From assembly GCA_963556255.1 (NCBI GenBank), contig OY744611.1:2384230-2448229 (forward strand): 64,000 nt of DNA, written 5' to 3'. This document shows positions 59,845 through 64,000 of the stretch, in pieces. The position numbers and the translations under genes were made by a program. Each line of letters opens with the position of its first letter. The stretch's first letter is position 1. The DNA comes from Allolobophora icterica (Eukaryota > Annelida > Clitellata > Crassiclitellata > Lumbricidae). The notes beneath the pieces were generated by a model that worked only from the letters and a program-made list of their open reading frames with translations, was not told where the DNA came from and searched no databases.

Positions 59845-60015
59845 AAATGGCAGCCATTCAAGGCGCCCATCACGTCCTACATCTCATTTTAACAAACGCG
59901 CCATCTCGCGAATGTAAGGCTAAGTGGACCTAAATTTGAGAGGGTTGCGGGAAGCGATCCCGCTACCGCTTACTCTTCACGCCAGTGATGTTACCACTAC
60001 TCTATGGACCCCCCA
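59845..60015 (-). mobile_element. SINE relative, interrupted
   Basis: GGCAGCCATTCAAGGCGCC and GGGAAGCGATCCCGC (mutated inverted B box) with TTACCACTACTCTAT match the SINE at 28736, with about 70 bp of unrelated sequence between them. Confidence 0.6.
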
Positions 60016-60236
60016 TTGTTGTTGTTGTTGACTTGTTTTTGATGGTGTTCTTGTTATTATTATTTGTTGCTGTTTTTTTTTCGATTGCTAGTCCTACTAT
60101 CACTACCACAACCACTACTACCCCCACTACTACTGCAGCTACTACCACTGCAACTACACCCACTACTACCACTGCGACCACTACTCTTGCTTCTACAACT
60201 AGTACTGCTACTATAGATACTGCTACAGATTATGTC
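60008..60236. repeat. Trinucleotide-rich tract (TTG, ACT)
   Basis: TTGTTGTTG then ACTACTACC-type triplets; the frame reading Thr-rich here is an artefact of composition. Confidence 0.75.
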
Positions 60237-60377
60237 GGACTTATCTGAAGTTATTGGATTTCAGAAGAGGTTACTGAAAGTAAATTGTTTACGCAACGGA
60301 AATAAACTTATATTGGAACAATAAAAATTTATTGAGTGGTATCAGGCCAAGTGAACTCCGTCCACTATGATATCAGC

Positions 60378-60610
60378 CAATTGTGGGTCGCGGTATCCGA
60401 CTGGTTATAGCGCTCGCATTGTAGCTACTAGAAGTCCAAAGGTTCGCTCTAGTGGGTGCCCTACACCGATCGTTAGATGTTGGAGTCATACAGCATCAAC
60501 GGAATATACTCTGGGTTGTAATGAAGACCTGAGCAATATATTACTGCAAAATGACTCGGATAATGCATTTGTGGTTACCCAACGACATGTAGAATCAACA
60601 GCTGCCTGAG
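60378..60610 (+). mobile_element. tRNA-derived SINE-like sequence
   Basis: GACTGGTTATAGCGCTCGC (A box) is followed by AAGGTTCGCTCTAG (degenerate B box) and a non-tRNA body. The head has decayed from a tRNA, so it is not called as a tRNA gene. Confidence 0.5.
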
Positions 60611-61150
60611 CGCCTCCCGGAAGCATTTACCCAAATCCCAACACGTATAGCAGTTCATAAATATTCATAAATTTATTCTTGCCGCTAATGGTTGAGAATA
60701 AATTATGAAATGTCTGCAATGAATATATCCAGCTGCCACTCGCACGTATAGCTCTTTAGTCGCACAGATATCCAGCTTCCAAACGCAGGTATAACCTTTT
60801 AGTCGTTTCTCACCCGACTCAAATTCCTGAAATTAAACTATCCAGCTTCCACTCGTAGGTATAGCCTTTAGTCGCAAAAATATCCAGCTTCCACTGACAG
60901 GTATAGCTTTTTAATCGCACAAAATGCATGGGCTATACTGGCCCTAATCCTAAGCCCTAAGTATTTATGAACTGCTATACGCTAACTGGCATGAATCTGG
61001 AAGAACTAAGGGACCTGTCTTCGAATAGGAAGCAATGGAGAATGTTTATCATGACGATCGCTAGAGCTCCAAGAGTTGACAGCACAAGGTGACAAGGTGA
61101 CAAGGTATACGTGTTGGGATTTGGAAATTGGGCTCCCGGAACGCACACCC
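60605..61150. repeat. Inverted-repeat cluster with tandem TCCAGCTTCCACTCG units
   Basis: CGTATAGCAGTTCATAAATA near 60645 returns inverted near 60961, and CCAAATCCCAACACGTATA returns inverted near 61104. Between them are three to four degenerate units of ATATCCAGCTTCCA with AGGTATAGCC (60730-60920). This looks like a decayed fold-back element. Confidence 0.6.
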
Positions 61151-61615
61151 AAATTCAAATAGCTAACGGGTTTGGCCTGAATGATCACTTCATTAACTAC
61201 TTCCTGGAAATTCTGATAGAGCTTCTTTCACAAGCATACTGACAAAGTCATAGATATGTTGACCGATACTTCCATCCGCTCCAAAGACGCGCAATTCTTT
61301 AGTGTGGTGATGCCAGCTGAACCAACGGAAAAGAGATTTCCTAGCGAATTAATCTTTAGCTATCTGAAACGTTGTGTCGACGCTTTCTGGATCACATCTA
61401 TAGTATCCTCTAGTTTGTCGGCGCAGAGTGCTTATTCTGCAGCGCGTCATGTGCCTCCGATGTGTCCAGAGCAGAGTTATCCTCACTGAGAGCATGATAA
61501 GGTCTTTGTATACAAACAATCAAAGCAGGGCCTTTGCCATTGCTTACGCCATCGCCGGTGAGATTTTCTTACTTATAGACATAACGCTCTATGCATAATT
61601 GCATATTACATGTCT
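61151..61615. other. No feature recognised
   Basis: Short chance frames only; unclear origin. Confidence 0.4.
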
Positions 61616-63690
61616 GTCAATCAATCAATCAATCAATCCGTTTATTATAACACAACTTGCAAGATATAGTTTACAGGCAGGTATTTTTAACAGGTAGTGT
61701 CATAAATGGAGACCCCAAAGGGACAAGTCCCGCTAACAGGGGCACCCAGGAAATGATCACTAGCATGACGGACGATTAACATTCAAAGTGTTCGATTTAT
61801 TTATTCTTAACTAACGCCTAAACCAAATTCAATAACAGCAAAGTAAATGCATAACTCAAGTTATAGTTAAGTACATATTCAAGTAGCACATTTTTATGAC
61901 CTTTGATTTATGATATAAGACCTTAACAATTTTTTAAAACGACCAATAGGCTGTACCGAAGTAATCACCACAGGTAAAACATTCCATAGCATAGGGCCAT
62001 GACATTTAATGGAAAACCTCTTAGCATTGATCCGTGCAAATTCAGGACGATACATATTAGCATTACGTGTCTGATGAGAATGAATGGAATGGAAGCTCCC
62101 ATCTTAAAGTAGCAGTTAAAGGACAGGGGCAACATGTTATACTGATACCTATACATAAACAGGCAAGTTTGAAACATATTTATTTGGCTTACTGTTAAGA
62201 TTTGATAATCCTTAAATGTTTGTTTGGAGCTAACACTCCAACGGATGTGAAACACGGTACGTATGGCAGTTTTTTGTAGTGTGATTAGCGGGTGTAGGAC
62301 AGTTGCATAATTTGCCCCCCAGTTAATGTTGCAGTATGAAATATAAGGAAAGATAAGTGTGTAGTACAAACTTAATAGATAGTTCGAGGGCAGACAATGT
62401 CTAATTCGTTTTAGAATTCCTATATTTCTTGCCATTTTCTTTGCTATTTGTAAAATATGTTGTTTCCAGCTTAGGCAGGAATCAATAGTTGTACCTAAAA
62501 ACCTAGTTGATGTTACCTGGTCAATAGGAGAGTCATCAATAAGAATAGATAAGGTAGTGGGAGGCAGGGGTTTACGTTTAGAATGGAATATAATAAAATT
62601 TGTCTTCTTAAGGTTTAGAGAGAGCTTATTTGCTTTAAACCAGTTTGCTATTAATACCAATTCACAATTTGCTCTGGAGAATAATTTAGTAATGGATTTG
62701 TCGTTAAGGAATACATTGGTGTCATCTGCAAAAAGTACAAATCTGAAAACAGCAGAGGAAAATGACAGATCATTAACATAGATTAGAAAGAGTAGAGGAC
62801 CCAGTATGGAACCCTGAGGCACTCCACATGTAATAGTATTCGAGGAAGAAAGCATGTCCTTAAAGGTAACAAATTGAGATCTATCAGTTAAATAGTCGAG
62901 TAACCACCTGGCACCCACTCCCCTTATCCCATAGCTCTGAAGTTTTGCGGTTAAAATAGAATGGTTCACCGTATCAAAAGCCTTTGCTAGATCGAAAAAT
63001 ATTCCAATGGAGTAGTTATTGCTATTCATGGCCTCAGTTATATTATTTTGAATGTCCATTAATGCCATAAAAGTAGAGTGGTTCGATTTAAATCCATATT
63101 GATTGTTTGTAAGTAAATTGAATTTTTCCAAAAAATCAGTAAGTCTAATTTGCATTAATTTTTCGATAATTTTAGAGAAATAGGGGAGTATGGAGATGGG
63201 ACGGTAATTAGTAATAATATTCTTTTCACCAGCTTTATAAACAGGTACAATTTTAGCAATTTTTAACTCAGTCGGTACTGTTCCACAGAGAAAGGAGGAA
63301 TTAAATATAGCTGACAGGACATTTGCTATTGGTCCTATAGTTTGTTTAGCGATAGAGGGATTAATGTCGTCTGGGCCTGCGGAATCCGAGTCCCTCAAGT
63401 TATGCGCTACCAGTTTTATTTCTTCGGGACTTACAGGAAGGATTCCAAAAGAACATGGAGGTGGGATAGGCATAAAGTGTTTAAAGTCCTGGGTACTGTT
63501 TGGTATGTTTGAGGCCAAGTTGGGACCAATGTTAGAAAAGTAACTATTAAAAGCATCAGCAATTTGCCGACAGTTCTTAATTTCAGTACCCTCAACCAGA
63601 AATGAATCAGGCTCTGCCGATTTATCATTCATTTCCTTAAAGCGGAGGTTTTCAAATACTGTGGAGAATAAAGCAATAATCAAAATATTT
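61616..63690 (-). mobile_element. CR1-like retrotransposon copy with (TTGA)n tail
   Basis: The 3' end on the minus strand is a (TTGA)n run (CAATCAATC at 61616-61638), typical of short-repeat tails in CR1/L2 elements. The 3' UTR carries the potential stem-loop at about 61715-61755 (AGCGGGACTTGTCCC on the minus strand) also seen in other copies here. The copy breaks off 5' near 63690. Confidence 0.75.
61965..63683 (-). CDS. CR1-like non-LTR reverse transcriptase ORF (5' truncated)
   Basis: A 572-codon frame with all reverse transcriptase motifs: NYRPISILPYFSKIIEKLM, NNQYGFKSNHSTF, GIFFDLAKAFDTVNH, TCGVPQGSILGPLLF, catalytic FVLFADDTNVF, KTNFIIFHSKRK and the C-terminal LQKTAIRTVFHIRW block. The enzyme copies element RNA into DNA at the target site. 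The endonuclease domain that should precede it is absent, so the copy is 5' truncated. Near 62105 the frame slips: the final residues do not match the HxxxTRNAxxYR pattern of relatives at 49073 and 54271, so the tail is frameshifted. The palm itself looks intact, so the copy is fairly young. Clade is given only as CR1-like. Confidence 0.85.
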   Translation of the reverse strand: MIIALFSTVFENLRFKEMNDKSAEPDSFLVEGTEIKNCRQIADAFNSYFSNIGPNLASNIPNSTQDFKHFMPIPPPCSFGILPVSPEEIKLVAHNLRDSDSAGPDDINPSIAKQTIGPIANVLSAIFNSSFLCGTVPTELKIAKIVPVYKAGEKNIITNYRPISILPYFSKIIEKLMQIRLTDFLEKFNLLTNNQYGFKSNHSTFMALMDIQNNITEAMNSNNYSIGIFFDLAKAFDTVNHSILTAKLQSYGIRGVGARWLLDYLTDRSQFVTFKDMLSSSNTITCGVPQGSILGPLLFLIYVNDLSFSSAVFRFVLFADDTNVFLNDKSITKLFSRANCELVLIANWFKANKLSLNLKKTNFIIFHSKRKPLPPTTLSILIDDSPIDQVTSTRFLGTTIDSCLSWKQHILQIAKKMARNIGILKRIRHCLPSNYLLSLYYTLIFPYISYCNINWGANYATVLHPLITLQKTAIRTVFHIRWSVSSKQTFKDYQILTVSQINMFQTCLFMYRYQYNMLPLSFNCYFKMGASIPFILIRHVMLICIVLNLHGSMLRGFPLNVMALCYGMFYLW

Positions 63691-64000
63691 CTTTTTTATA
63701 TCCCTTTGTTATTGCTAAATAGTACTAAGATATCGTCGCCTGAGAATTATATTGCTCTATCATGATTTTTTGTAAAAATCGAGTTTGGTATCAATTTCTT
63801 CAGTGCAACGTTTGCTCTATCATTAGACATAGAAGCAAGCAGATTTAAGCAGTCGTTTCAAAGATATAAGGCAGTATTTAAATGCTCTGTCTTGTGTAGC
63901 TGTATATTTTCTAAACATAGTTGGTATTTTATTGCTGTATCATTAGCATCCAATCAGAAACCTACTTTCGTCATGTTACAGCAAAATTGCACTGAACAGT

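Overview
The window is nuclear DNA of an invertebrate animal. Coding exons are short and bounded by AG/GT (or GC) splice sites, most of the sequence is decayed transposons, and the visible domains (CARD, NHL-type propeller, F-box-like) are animal adaptor-type domains. The non-LTR elements are L2-like, CR1-like and RTE, the DNA transposons hAT, piggyBac-like and Harbinger-like, and the SINEs tRNA-derived. TAGGCCTA-type palindromes are very frequent. The phylum cannot be fixed from the sequence alone.

The only convincing host genes are two paralogues in direct tandem orientation on the + strand. Gene A has exons at 16163-16349, 26540-26884, 28161-28508 and 30079-31223. Gene B has exons at 47980-48166, 50708-50995, 51807-52157 and 53239-54176. 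In both, the exons encode, in order, an F-box-like helical segment, a CARD, a domain I compare with the TRADD-like N-terminal fold, and a C-terminal six-bladed NHL/TolB-like beta-propeller. Exon phases match at every junction (0/1, 1/1, 1/1, 1/end), giving open frames of 674 and 587 codons. The third intron must use a GC donor in both copies to keep phase. The first exon holding the start codon was not found for either gene. The architecture suggests a CARD adaptor possibly linked to ubiquitin ligation, in innate immune or cell-death signalling; this function is inference.

Region by region: 1-7 kb holds CR1-like and L2-like fragments, duplicated CTGT-rich sequence and a Thr/Pro/Ala-coding repeat. 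7-16 kb holds microsatellites, a fold-back element, nested TTAA-flanked piggyBac-like elements, two hAT elements with 8-bp target duplications, a SINE and a Harbinger-like MITE. 17.2-23.0 kb (inside gene A intron 1) is a long-inverted-repeat DNA transposon with a decayed transposase, split by a 3.6-kb hAT that itself holds L2 pieces. 24.0-26.3 kb is an L2-like copy with a 67-bp tandem repeat in its 3' part. Between the paralogues lie 20 copies of an 85-bp satellite (32.49-34.18 kb), decayed reverse transcriptases, a fold-back element (39.87-41.13 kb), an RTE copy split by a hAT MITE, and two orphan ORFs.

Downstream of gene B, a CR1-like 3' end is split at 54454-56311 by a fold-back element with a perfect 9-bp target duplication, and again at 56423-57094 by a second inverted-repeat element. 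The right end holds L2-like fragments, SINE remnants, another inverted-repeat cluster (60.6-61.15 kb) and a CR1-like copy (61.6-63.7 kb, minus strand) with a largely open reverse transcriptase frame.
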